A DNA stretch of 40,486 bases from assembly GCA_902771695.1 (NCBI GenBank), contig CACXXP010000004.1, positions 1 through 40,486 of the forward strand, written 5' to 3'. Position 1 is the stretch's first letter. Each line of letters opens with the position of its first letter. This DNA is from an uncultured Pseudomonadota bacterium (lineage in GTDB: Bacteria > Pseudomonadota > Alphaproteobacteria > Rs-D84). This document shows, one piece after another, positions 1 to 8,600 of the stretch. A model generated the notes under the pieces. It worked only from the letters and a program-made list of their open reading frames with translations, was not told the origin of the DNA and ran no database searches. The position numbers and the translations under genes were made by a program.

Positions 1-552
1 GCAATCGCGCAAAGCCGTTAAAGTTTTTTCAAACCGCGAACGACATTCGCGTGCCGTTTTATCTTGACCTGTCGCCGCCGCCGACAACCAGCAATCATAT
101 TTCGCCTGTAATTCAGCCGCCATTTCTGGTTTTGTTTCAACAGCATCATTTTGGAACAGCGTAATCATTTCATTATACGCCGCATTCAAATCATACGCCA
201 AACCATCATCCGCTATCTGCCAATTATCCAAAGATTCTGGGAAAGGAACTTCGCCCGAGAACGCCGCAACGGCCTTGTTCGCAAACAGTTCACCAACATC
301 TGGATAACCGCTGGTCCGCGCGTTATATATTGCATAAGAACGATAATTCATCGCCAATTGATTAAGAAAAGAATCTTTGTGCGGTGCGGAATATACATCC
401 AAACCTTCTACGTAATCAACTGTTGGTGTCGCAACCGAACCGGAATAATCCGTACTGATCTTGTGATCTGCACACGCCGCAACCGCCACGACGGCCGCAA
501 ACGCCAAAACACGCGTAATTACAAACACGGACACACTAGACTGTACTCTCAT
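1..552 (-). CDS. Putative outer-membrane lipoprotein, 3' end outside window
   Basis: The 184 visible codons run off the window edge, so the C-terminus is missing. The start at 552 is preceded by a good ribosome-binding site (AAAGGA). The N-terminus has a hydrophobic stretch ending in a lipobox-like VAAC, so the protein is probably lipidated at about Cys-27 and anchored in the envelope. The mature part is acidic and aromatic, with a segment reading NYRSYAIYNARTSGYPD. From memory this N-terminal arrangement occurs in front of OmpA-type peptidoglycan-binding domains in alphaproteobacteria, but no OmpA domain is inside the window, so that assignment is inference. A promoter with a TATAAT -10 box lies just upstream. 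Confidence 0.7.
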   Translation of the reverse strand, partial: MRVQSSVSVFVITRVLAFAAVVAVAACADHKISTDYSGSVATPTVDYVEGLDVYSAPHKDSFLNQLAMNYRSYAIYNARTSGYPDVGELFANKAVAAFSGEVPFPESLDNWQIADDGLAYDLNAAYNEMITLFQNDAVETKPEMAAELQAKYDCWLSAAATGQDKTARECRSRFEKTLTALRDC

Positions 553-584
553 AAGAAATCCTTTCTCTTACCCTTGTTGTGAAC

Positions 585-613
585 ATTATACGCATTTTGC
601 CAATTTTAGTAAA
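585..613 (-). promoter_or_regulatory. Sigma70-like promoter of the lipoprotein gene
   Basis: On the minus strand there is TTTACT (608-613), a 17-bp spacer and TATAAT (585-590), about 33 bp upstream of the ATG at 552. The -10 box is a perfect consensus and the -35 box is weak. Confidence 0.5.
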
Positions 614-661
614 GCAAAAAAATACGGTTCATTTTAATTTGTGTGAAAAAATTCTGTGACA

Positions 662-1477
662 TTATCTGTCAAGCAATTGTCCGGCAATTCCACCAAAACT
701 GCCCACCAGGCCACTTAATCCGGAACTGCCCACGGCACCAGACACGGCATCCATCACAGATGCGGTATTGGTTTTTTGTCCCATACTGCCAATTGTATTT
801 GTAATAAACCCACCAAAAGATTCCAACCGTTTGGCCGCCAATTTGGACCCGGAACATTTCGCGGATTTTTCCAACAATGCATTTGCCTGGGTTGCTTCGG
901 CCTTGGTATAATCTTGTTCACCGAAATCAATAGCATCAAATATTTCGTAAATATTACTTACCGTCTTTTCTTTACTCTTGGCACACGACCCACCACCTGG
1001 ACAATACGTTGCGACAGACACTTTCGGAAAATCTTGCCACACGGCACCATGTGCCTCTACATCAGAAAAAAACTCTGTACACGCGGCACTTGCATCCACC
1101 GATGAATCTTCAAAAGACACAGATTCTTGGTATGACACACCTTCGGGACAAGGCCCTGCCCCCATTGAATCAATCGGATTTGACGCCCCAGCAATTGCCC
1201 ATTCTTTGACCAAATTATTAACAAAAGTTATTTCTTTCTGTGTAGGTTGACATTCTGCAACCAATTCTTTTTGCTGTTTAGTCAATTGCACAACATTTCC
1301 AACCAAACCAATTGCACTTGGTAATAAACTGCCACCTACACTGGTCACAGATGTTGCCTCTTCACGCTTTGCAACAGAATTTGCCTTTTTGGGCACCAAC
1401 ACATTTGCCGCACCAAACGCAGCATAAATATCACAAATGCCAATAACAGCAATACAAACAGCGATGATTTTTTTCAT
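662..1477 (-). CDS. Secreted protein of unknown function with six mature cysteines
   Basis: 271 residues. Residues 1-23 form a signal peptide (MKK, hydrophobic core, cut after AFG-A or nearby), so the product is exported. The mature part has six cysteines, an even number that suits periplasmic disulfides, and a Gly/Ser-rich C-terminal 50 residues that could form a flexible or amphipathic tail. No family was recognised. It is divergently transcribed from lptC, and each gene has its own promoter in the 99-bp gap. The start is supported by the signal peptide beginning exactly there and by the purine-rich leader AAGAGAGAG. Confidence 0.75.
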   Translation of the reverse strand: MKKIIAVCIAVIGICDIYAAFGAANVLVPKKANSVAKREEATSVTSVGGSLLPSAIGLVGNVVQLTKQQKELVAECQPTQKEITFVNNLVKEWAIAGASNPIDSMGAGPCPEGVSYQESVSFEDSSVDASAACTEFFSDVEAHGAVWQDFPKVSVATYCPGGGSCAKSKEKTVSNIYEIFDAIDFGEQDYTKAEATQANALLEKSAKCSGSKLAAKRLESFGGFITNTIGSMGQKTNTASVMDAVSGAVGSSGLSGLVGSFGGIAGQLLDR

Positions 1478-1500
1478 CCGTATACTCTCTCTTATGGAAA

Positions 1501-1529
1501 ATTATATCATAAAAAAGCCAATCTAACAA
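1501..1529 (-). promoter_or_regulatory. Sigma70-like promoter of the secreted-protein gene
   Basis: Minus-strand TTGTTA (1524-1529), a 17-bp spacer and TATAAT (1501-1506). The transcript should begin in CATAAGAGAGA, an 11-base string also found at the same place downstream of the carD promoter. Confidence 0.55.
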
Positions 1530-1539
1530 ATATAAAAAA

Positions 1540-1568
1540 TTGCTTTTTTGTTTATTGTTGGCTAACAT
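1540..1568 (+). promoter_or_regulatory. Promoter of lptC-lptB
   Basis: TTGCTT (1540-1545), 17-bp spacer, TAACAT (1563-1568). Only 8 bases separate the -10 box from the lptC ATG, so the mRNA would have almost no 5' leader. There is no Shine-Dalgarno sequence in between. Confidence 0.5.
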
Positions 1569-1576
1569 ACATTCGT

Positions 1577-2056
1577 ATGACAAAAAGTAAACGTAATTTT
1601 ATTATCATCAGCAAGCACAGACGTTGGCAGCGTCTGTGGCAATTTTTCTTTACCGGATGGGGACTTGTTATGGTTGCGGCATTGGTTGCGGGCGCGCTGT
1701 TTACCAAGCAATTGTTGTGGTCGCCAATATCTGCAATAAACATGCACGATGTCATCAGTAATCAATTCCGAATGTCTGGGGCATCTTTTACCGGCGTTGA
1801 CAAAGAAGGAGAACCATTCAAAATTACCGCCGCGACTGGTCGCCAAGAATACGACAACCCAGATGTAATTTACTTGGACCAGGTTGCCGGGTACACAATA
1901 AAACCAAGAAACGGTCAAAAAACAAAAATAACATTTTCGGCGAACATGGGTGAATTTAATCGTGTTAAAAAAACCATTCGGCTTATAAAAAATGTTCGTA
2001 TAAAATCTGGTAATGAACAAGAAATACAAACACAAGAATTGGTGGTGCAAATATGA
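1577..2056 (+). CDS. lptC: LPS export ABC transporter periplasmic protein LptC
   Basis: 159 residues, a little shorter than E. coli LptC (191) but within the family range. A single transmembrane anchor lies near residues 28-48 after a basic cytoplasmic N-terminus. The rest is a beta-rich domain with the LptC-type pattern in which a strand carries the sequence around LDQVAGYTIKPRNG. LptC links the LptBFG extractor in the inner membrane to the LptA bridge and passes LPS across the periplasm. The stop codon overlaps the lptB start (ATGA at 2053-2056), which implies translational coupling. Sequence identity to LptC is weak, as usual for this family, so the context is the main support. No lptA lies between the two genes. 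Confidence 0.8.
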   Translation: MTKSKRNFIIISKHRRWQRLWQFFFTGWGLVMVAALVAGALFTKQLLWSPISAINMHDVISNQFRMSGASFTGVDKEGEPFKITAATGRQEYDNPDVIYLDQVAGYTIKPRNGQKTKITFSANMGEFNRVKKTIRLIKNVRIKSGNEQEIQTQELVVQI

Positions 2057-2781
2057 AACAATCTGAATTACGGGTTGAACACCTGTCAAAAGCGTACGGG
2101 AAAAAAGTTGTTCTGCGCGATATATCTATGATCGCACGCCAAGGCGAATCGGTTGGTTTACTTGGACCAAACGGCGCGGGCAAAACAACCGCATTTTATT
2201 GCATAACGGGTCAGTTGGCCGCCACAGGTGGACAAATATTCTTAAATTCCCAAGATATTACGCACCTGCCATTTTATCAACGGGGACGTTTACACATTGG
2301 ATACCTGCCCCAGGAAAACAGTGTATTCCGTGGTCTGACGGTGGAACAAAATATTATGGCAATTCTTGAAATTGTGGAACCCAGCCGAAAAAGACGCCAC
2401 GAAAAACTGGACGCATTATTGGAAGAATTTTCTATTTCGCACCTGCGCCACAGTCCTGCAACATCTTTATCGGGTGGCGAACGGCGCCGTACAGAAATTG
2501 CACGTGCATTGGCAACAGACCCCAAATTCATTCTGTTGGACGAACCTTTTGCCGGAATTGACCCGATTGCCGTAAATGAAATTCGTAGTTTGGTATCACA
2601 ACTTAAAAATCGTGGTTTGGGCGTGATTATCACCGACCATAACGTCCGTGAAACATTGGGTATTACCGACCGCAGTTATGTATTGCACGATGGTAAAATT
2701 CTTAAACACGGCACCAGTGCCGAAATCATCCGTGACCCAATGGTCAAAAAAGTATATCTTGGTGAAGATTTCACCATGTAA
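2053..2781 (+). CDS. lptB: LPS export ABC transporter ATP-binding protein LptB
   Basis: 242 residues, the normal LptB length. All ABC ATPase motifs are visible: Walker A GPNGAGKTT (38-46), Q-loop YLPQENS (Q87), signature LSGGERRR (from 139), Walker B FILLDEPFAGIDP (159-171) and the switch His in TDHNV (H196). The sequence around YLPQENSVFRGLTVEQN is typical of LptB rather than of amino-acid importers. It powers extraction of LPS from the inner membrane with LptF and LptG, which are not in this window. In many proteobacteria rpoN follows lptB; here two unrelated unknown genes follow instead. The start overlaps the lptC stop. Confidence 0.93.
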   Translation: MKQSELRVEHLSKAYGKKVVLRDISMIARQGESVGLLGPNGAGKTTAFYCITGQLAATGGQIFLNSQDITHLPFYQRGRLHIGYLPQENSVFRGLTVEQNIMAILEIVEPSRKRRHEKLDALLEEFSISHLRHSPATSLSGGERRRTEIARALATDPKFILLDEPFAGIDPIAVNEIRSLVSQLKNRGLGVIITDHNVRETLGITDRSYVLHDGKILKHGTSAEIIRDPMVKKVYLGEDFTM

Positions 2782-2842
2782 AAAAAACACCAGATACCAC
2801 AACAGCCCCCATCCAAGTACTTGTTATTTCTGCACTAACGCC

Positions 2843-2870
2843 TTGACAACTAATATTTTCGTGCTAGCAT
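2843..2870 (+). promoter_or_regulatory. Sigma70-like promoter upstream of the 2896 gene
   Basis: TTGACA (2843-2848, perfect), 16-bp spacer, TAGCAT (2865-2870). It lies 25 bp before the ATG at 2896, with AAGG as ribosome-binding site in between. It separates this pair of genes from lptCB. Confidence 0.6.
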
Positions 2871-2895
2871 AAATCCATACAAAAAAGGTTTGTGC

Positions 2896-3339
2896 ATGAG
2901 TAATAAAGACGATTTAAAACCAACATATACCCCAAAAGTTTTGGCTGGATCATTTACATTTGCGGCGGCATTGGTGATACTGGTTATCGCAACATACATG
3001 AAAACGGATAAAGACAAACAAGGCAAAATTCGCGATTTGCAAGAACAAATAGATGATTTAACGTTGCAAATAAATCACGAAATCAGGGATTCTTTGGATG
3101 TATGCGGGTTGTGGCAAACACGCGTAGATTACGATATTCAAATGTATCGTGATGCAATAGCCAAGTTTAATGCGAACACTTCATTGGCAACCCAGGCAGA
3201 ATATTATAAAAAATTATGTGAAGCCCGAGAAAAACGCGAAGAAATCAGAAACATTGGTGAATATTTTACAAAAAAATATCAACCAAAAATGGACAGTTTG
3301 AGATTTGAACAAAGAAAATTGCAAGAAAAGAAACTGTAA
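2896..3339 (+). CDS. Single-span membrane protein with coiled-coil tail, unknown
   Basis: 147 residues. The ATG at 2896 is preferred over an in-frame TTG two codons upstream because AAGG is correctly spaced from it. A short polar N-terminus is followed by one hydrophobic segment (about 18-36, rich in A, L, I and V). The long charged region that follows has heptad-like spacing (KIRDLQEQIDDLTLQI) and is probably a coiled coil, and the C-terminus is rich in K and E. Two cysteines occur at separate places in the soluble part. No family was recognised. It has its own promoter and is followed 19 bp later by another unknown gene, so the two are probably co-transcribed. Confidence 0.7.
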   Translation: MSNKDDLKPTYTPKVLAGSFTFAAALVILVIATYMKTDKDKQGKIRDLQEQIDDLTLQINHEIRDSLDVCGLWQTRVDYDIQMYRDAIAKFNANTSLATQAEYYKKLCEAREKREEIRNIGEYFTKKYQPKMDSLRFEQRKLQEKKL

Positions 3340-3358
3340 CAGCCCAAGGAAAATTAAA

Positions 3359-3793
3359 ATGGATTTTGCGACAAAGAAAAAACAAATAATAAAATGGTTA
3401 TATTTGTCCATGTGCGTACATCGGCAAAAGGTCATCGTTAGCAAGGCAGAATCCAACAAAGATGATTTGCAAAAACAGATATCTAAAAAACAAATTACAC
3501 ACAGACCGCTTTTTATACCAAAATCATGGGGAACAGCATATCCCTGCTTTTTCACCCAAGTTCAAGAAGGAATTATTGAATGGCCTGATGATGAAATCAT
3601 TGCAACTGGTCCACAACGAACAGATAATTGCCCCAACTTTTTTAACCAGTGCGATTGCAAATATGCCGCCATTAAACAAGAATATATAAGCGCAAACGCC
3701 ATACACACACAGGAAGAAACACACCTTGGCAGAATGTTGGGACACAGAAAATATGCATTTCATCGAATATTTGAAACATCACGCAAAAAATAA
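3359..3793 (+). CDS. Small hypothetical protein, second gene of a two-gene unit
   Basis: 144 residues from an ATG that follows AAGGA by 8 bases; a longer reading frame starting at 3305 would overlap the previous gene by 35 bases and is less likely. The protein is basic, has five cysteines (several in the run around DNCPNFFNQCDCKY) and shows no convincing signal peptide or membrane span beyond a short hydrophobic patch near residues 11-19. No family was recognised. A strong hairpin terminator begins 3 bp after the stop. The correct start, the ribosome-binding site and the terminator are the arguments that it is a real gene. Confidence 0.6.
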   Translation: MDFATKKKQIIKWLYLSMCVHRQKVIVSKAESNKDDLQKQISKKQITHRPLFIPKSWGTAYPCFFTQVQEGIIEWPDDEIIATGPQRTDNCPNFFNQCDCKYAAIKQEYISANAIHTQEETHLGRMLGHRKYAFHRIFETSRKK

Positions 3794-3795
3794 TT

Positions 3796-3818
3796 AAACC
3801 GCCCAAATGGGCGGTTTT
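3796..3818. terminator. Bidirectional intrinsic terminator
   Basis: Perfect 9-bp stem AAACCGCCC/GGGCGGTTT with an AAAT loop, followed by TTTT on the plus strand and an A/T-rich run on the minus strand. It sits between the convergent 3359 gene and carD. Confidence 0.85.
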
Positions 3819-3839
3819 AATAACAAATATACCCGAACA

Positions 3840-4412
3840 CTAATTTCCACCAGAATCGGAATAATCTTCTTCCTCTTCTTCGTCTTCGTCAATCGCGTTC
3901 AGGTCAATTTCTTTTGGAATTCCCAAAATATCTTCTATCTTGTCGGACGCGGCTTCAACATCCATCTTATGCAAAACCGCGAACTCTTGGGCCATACGTT
4001 CCAACGCACGCATGTACAACCGACGTGCCGAAAAAGGAACAGTATCTGTGGGACTGCGGCGTTGCAAATCGCGCACAACTTCGGCCAATTTCATAGGATC
4101 GCCCGAATTTATATTTTCTTCGTATTGCGCGGCACGACGTGCCCAAATCATACGCTTGGCACCGGCCTTACCTTTGGCCGACGCAATTGCTTCATCCATC
4201 TTTCTTGCACTGGTTAATGGCCGCAACCCAGATATTTCTGCACGTTCCAATGGTACACGCAATGTCATACGGCTTTTTTCAAAATCTATGACCAACATCT
4301 TGATTTTCTGATCGCCAATGACCTGCTCTTCTGTACGCACCAACTTTCCAACACCTTGGGTTGGATAAACGACATATTGACCAGTTTTAAAGTCCAATTT
4401 TTTACTTGGCAT
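3840..4412 (-). CDS. carD: CarD family transcriptional regulator
   Basis: 190 residues, slightly longer than the usual 160-170. The N-terminal Tudor-like RNA-polymerase-binding domain is clear (FKTGQYVVYPTQGVGKL at about 8-24, then a beta-strand pair ending in MTLRVP). The C-terminal helical DNA-binding domain follows, with the typical W-x-R-R and SARRLYMRALERMAQE segments. The last 20 residues are a run of Asp and Glu, an acidic tail beyond the family core. CarD proteins bind the beta subunit of RNA polymerase and stabilise open complexes at promoters, including rRNA promoters. The gene is single, with its own TATAAT promoter. Confidence 0.93.
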   Translation of the reverse strand: MPSKKLDFKTGQYVVYPTQGVGKLVRTEEQVIGDQKIKMLVIDFEKSRMTLRVPLERAEISGLRPLTSARKMDEAIASAKGKAGAKRMIWARRAAQYEENINSGDPMKLAEVVRDLQRRSPTDTVPFSARRLYMRALERMAQEFAVLHKMDVEAASDKIEDILGIPKEIDLNAIDEDEEEEEDYSDSGGN

Positions 4413-4450
4413 AGCACTTCTCTTTCTTTGCCATTCTCTCTTATGCGTGA

Positions 4451-4479
4451 ATTATAACACAAAAATATTAAAAAAACAA
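4451..4479 (-). promoter_or_regulatory. carD promoter
   Basis: Minus-strand TTGTTT (4474-4479), 17-bp spacer, TATAAT (4451-4456). The predicted start site falls in CATAAGAGAGA (plus-strand 4435-4445). Confidence 0.55.
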
Positions 4480-4524
4480 ATCAAACGGACGAAAAAAATG
4501 ATTAGTCAAAATCGGTCTCAGACC

Positions 4525-5055
4525 TTACTTTATACGGGTTCTTAATCTTGTTCCCGTCCGACGTGTTGCCGATGAACGACCGATTGTTTCATTTATGGTC
4601 TTAATCGCGCAAACCCATTCGCCATTTTTCAATATTGCATCTTCACCTTCGGGACAAATCGGTCTTTGTAATTGCCATGTAAAACAGCCACTTTTTTGCA
4701 CCGATTTATATGTTGCAGAATCGTTACCGCCGCGCGTATATGCCCCATATTCCGGATTCCATACGCCAACCTGGGCGCCCGAACACCATTTGCGATCTCC
4801 AAAACATTCAATGCAATTTCTATCGGCATCACATAATTCATTCGGATTCGCGGTTGCAACATAACCATTTGCCGCGGAATTACCAGCCCCCATATTTTTA
4901 CCAGTTTCTAAATCACGGCACCACAATTTTTGACATTCTTTGACATTCATCCCATCAATTTTGGCATGGTCCACCAATACATACCCCGGTCCACAATCGC
5001 CCGCAAATGCCGGAATTGTCATACAAACCAAAACCAATGCCAAAAGTTTTTTCAT
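4525..5055 (-). CDS. Secreted cysteine-rich protein, unknown
   Basis: 176 residues from the ATG at 5055, which follows GAGAGAGG at normal distance; an upstream in-frame TTG is less likely because it would interrupt the signal peptide. Residues 1-18 form a signal peptide (MKKLLALVLV... AFA). The mature protein holds ten cysteines, in pairs such as CDADRNCIEC and KECQKLWC, which suggests a disulfide-stabilised exported protein. The segment NMGAGNSAANGYVATANP between two Cys clusters is likely a loop. The C-terminus is basic (RRTGTRLRTRIK). No family was recognised; it resembles in style the larger Cys-rich proteins at 28.9 and 32.4 kb. Confidence 0.75.
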   Translation of the reverse strand: MKKLLALVLVCMTIPAFAGDCGPGYVLVDHAKIDGMNVKECQKLWCRDLETGKNMGAGNSAANGYVATANPNELCDADRNCIECFGDRKWCSGAQVGVWNPEYGAYTRGGNDSATYKSVQKSGCFTWQLQRPICPEGEDAILKNGEWVCAIKTINETIGRSSATRRTGTRLRTRIK

Positions 5056-5120
5056 ATGAACCTCTCTCAATTTATCATACCTATTTTACACATTTTGCAA
5101 TATTTTTGCAAATATGTTTT

Positions 5121-5552
5121 TTATTGTCCCAAACCCGCCGGACTGAATCGCCCGACATTATTAAACAATTCTTCTATGGCATTTAATTCTATGGCGGCCG
5201 GTATTTCTGTTTCATCCGCATCTATATCAACATACGGCAAATCTTTGTCGTGCAGAACCTGGGTCTTGGTCACGCGTCCACCTTTGACCCATGCAAGCAA
5301 CACTGTTTTGTTATCATATGTCAACGGAAATGGCCCATGATAGTTTTCATCTTCGCCGAAATAAATCCATACCTCGTCACCATAAACCGTCTTGACCTGG
5401 GGCGAACCAATTAAATCTTGTAATTGATTCGTTGTCTTGACCGATGCGATTTGCGTTTCCAAGTCATCTGGGAACACATAACCGCGATGTTTGGTCTGGA
5501 AAGTACACGCCCCAACAAACACGCCGCATAAAATCAAAAGCACTTTTTTCAT
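5121..5552 (-). CDS. bamE: Outer membrane assembly lipoprotein BamE (SmpA/OmlA)
   Basis: 143 residues from the ATG at 5552, where the signal peptide begins (MKKVLLILCGVFVGAC). Lipobox VGAC predicts lipidation of Cys-16. The BamE/SmpA core follows: an RGYVFPDDL strand, a short helix with the DLIGSPQ turn, then VYGDEVWIYFGE and a last strand with KTQVL. BamE is an accessory of the BamA complex, which folds beta-barrels into the outer membrane and so would serve the several barrels encoded in this window. It lies downstream of nifJ on the same strand, 75 bp away, without a visible terminator between them. The C-terminus extends about 35 residues past the core. Confidence 0.85.
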   Translation of the reverse strand: MKKVLLILCGVFVGACTFQTKHRGYVFPDDLETQIASVKTTNQLQDLIGSPQVKTVYGDEVWIYFGEDENYHGPFPLTYDNKTVLLAWVKGGRVTKTQVLHDKDLPYVDIDADETEIPAAIELNAIEELFNNVGRFSPAGLGQ

Positions 5553-5627
5553 CTGATCTTTTCCTTGGGTGGTGTAATCATTTTGCATGTTGTTTGCATT
5601 TTTTGCAACACATCTTTTTGATTCGCC

Positions 5628-8600
5628 CTAACCTTCACCATTTTCCTTGGTCGCCTGCATCATTGCGAAATGCGCAATATATTTCTTTAATTGCGTTTTA
5701 TAGCGATTATTTTCCTTGGCATATTCAACCAATTTATCAAAGTTCGGGTTTGCCGCACGTGCCGCACCAAAACGCGTTTCAGTTTTAAGAAAATCTTCCA
5801 ACGGGCTAAGTGCATCCACATTTGAATCTATCATCATTGGATTGTGTCCTTCTATAATCAGACGCGGGTCAAACCGATACAGTGGCCACGCCCCTGTATT
5901 TACCATTTGCATCTGATGTTCCGGACCATTTTGCAATGCAAACCCATGTGCAATACACGGTGCATATGCCAATATTATTGACGGCCCATTGAACGATTCT
6001 GCCTCACGGAACGCCTTAATTGCCTGGACAGGATTTGCACCAATTGCAATTTGTGCAACATACGCCCCAGACATCATCGCAATCATACCTAAATCTTTTT
6101 TAGCATGGTTTTTACCACCGATTGCGAATTTCATACTTGCGCCAAACGGTGTTGCCTTGGATTGTTGCCCCCCGGTGTTAGAATAACCTTCGGTGTCCAA
6201 CACCAATACATTGACATTTTCGCCACTGTGCAAAACATGGTCCAAACCACCATACCCAATATCATATGCCCAACCGTCGCCGCCAATAATCCACACAGAT
6301 TTATCCACGATGTCGCCCAACATACTTTCCGCCAAACGTGCAGACGGCGATTTAATTTTCTTTAATTGTTTTTCAACCGTGTCCTTGATTGCACGTTGTT
6401 TTTCTATATCACGTTCTGCGAACATTTCTTCCACATTCGGCACACCCAATTCAAACAGCATACCCTTTAACATTTCGCGACGCTGATTCAGTGCAACACG
6501 CATACCCAAACCATATTCGGCATTATCTTCAAACAATGAATTAGACCATGCGGGGCCACGACCATTGGCATCGCATGTCCATGGTGTTGTCGGCAAATTC
6601 GCCCCGTAAATAGACGAACAACCTGTTGCATTTGCCACAACCATATGGTCACCAAATAAATGTGACATCATTTTGATATATGGTGTTTCACCGCACCCGG
6701 CACACGCACCTGGGAATTCAAAGTAATGTGGCAACAATTCAATATGCTTTGGTAAATTCAAGTTTAATTTTTCACGTGGCATGTCTGGTAATTTTACCGC
6801 CGCATCAAACGCCTTTTGATCATCAGCATTTGCATCAACCATGGTCAACGCCCCAACCGGACAATTTTTCACACACAATCCACAACCCGTACAATCGGCC
6901 GGTGAAATCGCAATTGTGAAATACATATTCGCACCCAGTTCTGGGGTTTTCATTGGCACAACTGTTATTCCCTTGGCACGTGCATCGGCAACTTCGGCTT
7001 CGGTCATCGCCTTGATACGAATCGCCGCATGTGGACAAAGCATAGAACACTTTCCACATTGAATACATTTTTCTAAATCACACTTTGCCACACGCGCCGA
7101 AATTGCGCGTTTTTCATACTTTGATGTTCCAACAGGATATTGTCCGGCACCAAATTCACCCCCGACCTTGAACCGCGAAACAGGCAAACTATCACCGCGA
7201 CCGGCCGCCATTTCACCCAATGTCCCGGCAATTTCATGTGGCGCATCCGCGGTCATTGCCGGCACAAAGTCCGGCGCAAAATTTGACACCGAAGAAGGCA
7301 AATCAAAATGACGCAGATAACCGGCCGCTTTATCAACCGCGGTCCAATTCGCCTGAACAACATCCATACCCTTCTTTTTATATGTCTTTTCAATTGCGGT
7401 TTTGGCTGATTCTGCGGCAACCTTTGGATCAATCACCTTTGTCAGATTAAAGAAATTCAACATGATAAATGTGTTTATTCTATTGCCTAAACCCAATTCC
7501 GCTGCGGCACCATTTGCGTTCAAGAAATACACATTTGCACGAATTCGCATCAAGTGTTCTTGGGTATCACGTGGCAAGTTCGCAAACGCAACATCTGGTT
7601 CCATTGATGTATTTATCATGACCGTTCCACCCGCACGCAATCCCCGGAATACATCAAACCGCTGTGCAATCATAAAGTTAGAAACACTGATAAAATCCGC
7701 AACTTCTACCAAGTACTGACTTTGAATCGGTTTATCAGAAAAACGAATATGCGACGCGGTCAAACCGCCTGATTTTTTGGAATCGTAAACCGCATATGAT
7801 TGTGGATACAAATCTGAATTTTCACCAACAATTTTTACAATATTTTTAACCGCACCAACGGTACCATCACTGCCAATACCATACAGAATCGCAGTTTTAA
7901 AATTCGGGTCTTCAATTGAAAATGCAGGGTCAGTTTTCAATGACAAACCCGTTAAATCATCTTCTATACCAACCGTGAAGTTATGATGCAATTTCTTTAA
8001 TTTCAGATTTTCAAACACCGCCGCAACATCACGTGGTTTAAATTCTTTGGACCCCAATCCGTAACGTCCCCCGAATACCGCGGCCCTATCCCCGACCACA
8101 GATTTCACATCCATATACAGCGGTTCACCAATTGCGCCTGGTTCTTTTGTCCTATCCAACACAGCAATTTGACGCACGGTCTTTGGCAACGCGGCCAAAA
8201 ACGCATCTGTTGGGAACGGACGATACAGGTGAATTTTTATCAATCCAAATCCAGCAGGCAAATGCGCCATAGTTTCTTCTATGGTTTCACAGGCAGAACC
8301 CATCGCAACAATAATATTTTCTGCCTTTTTATCACCGACATATTCAACCAAACCATATTTCCGGCCCGTCAGTTTACCGAATTCATCCATACATTCTGCA
8401 ACAATCGCCGGGGTGTTCATATACAATTCATTTGATGCCTCGCGCCCCTGGAAATAAACATCCGGATTCTGTGCAGTTCCACGGACATGTGGATTATCCG
8501 GATTCATACCCGCCGCATGATATTTTGCGACCAATTCTTCGGGAATCATTTTGCGCAACACATCATCTTCTATACGATTAAGGCGCGATTCTTCGTGACT

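Noticed and set aside
151-582. Plus-strand ORF of 143 codons at the left edge
   Set aside because: It is antisense to a frame with a good ribosome-binding site, signal sequence and lipobox. Its own sequence is Arg/Ile-rich without a plausible fold.
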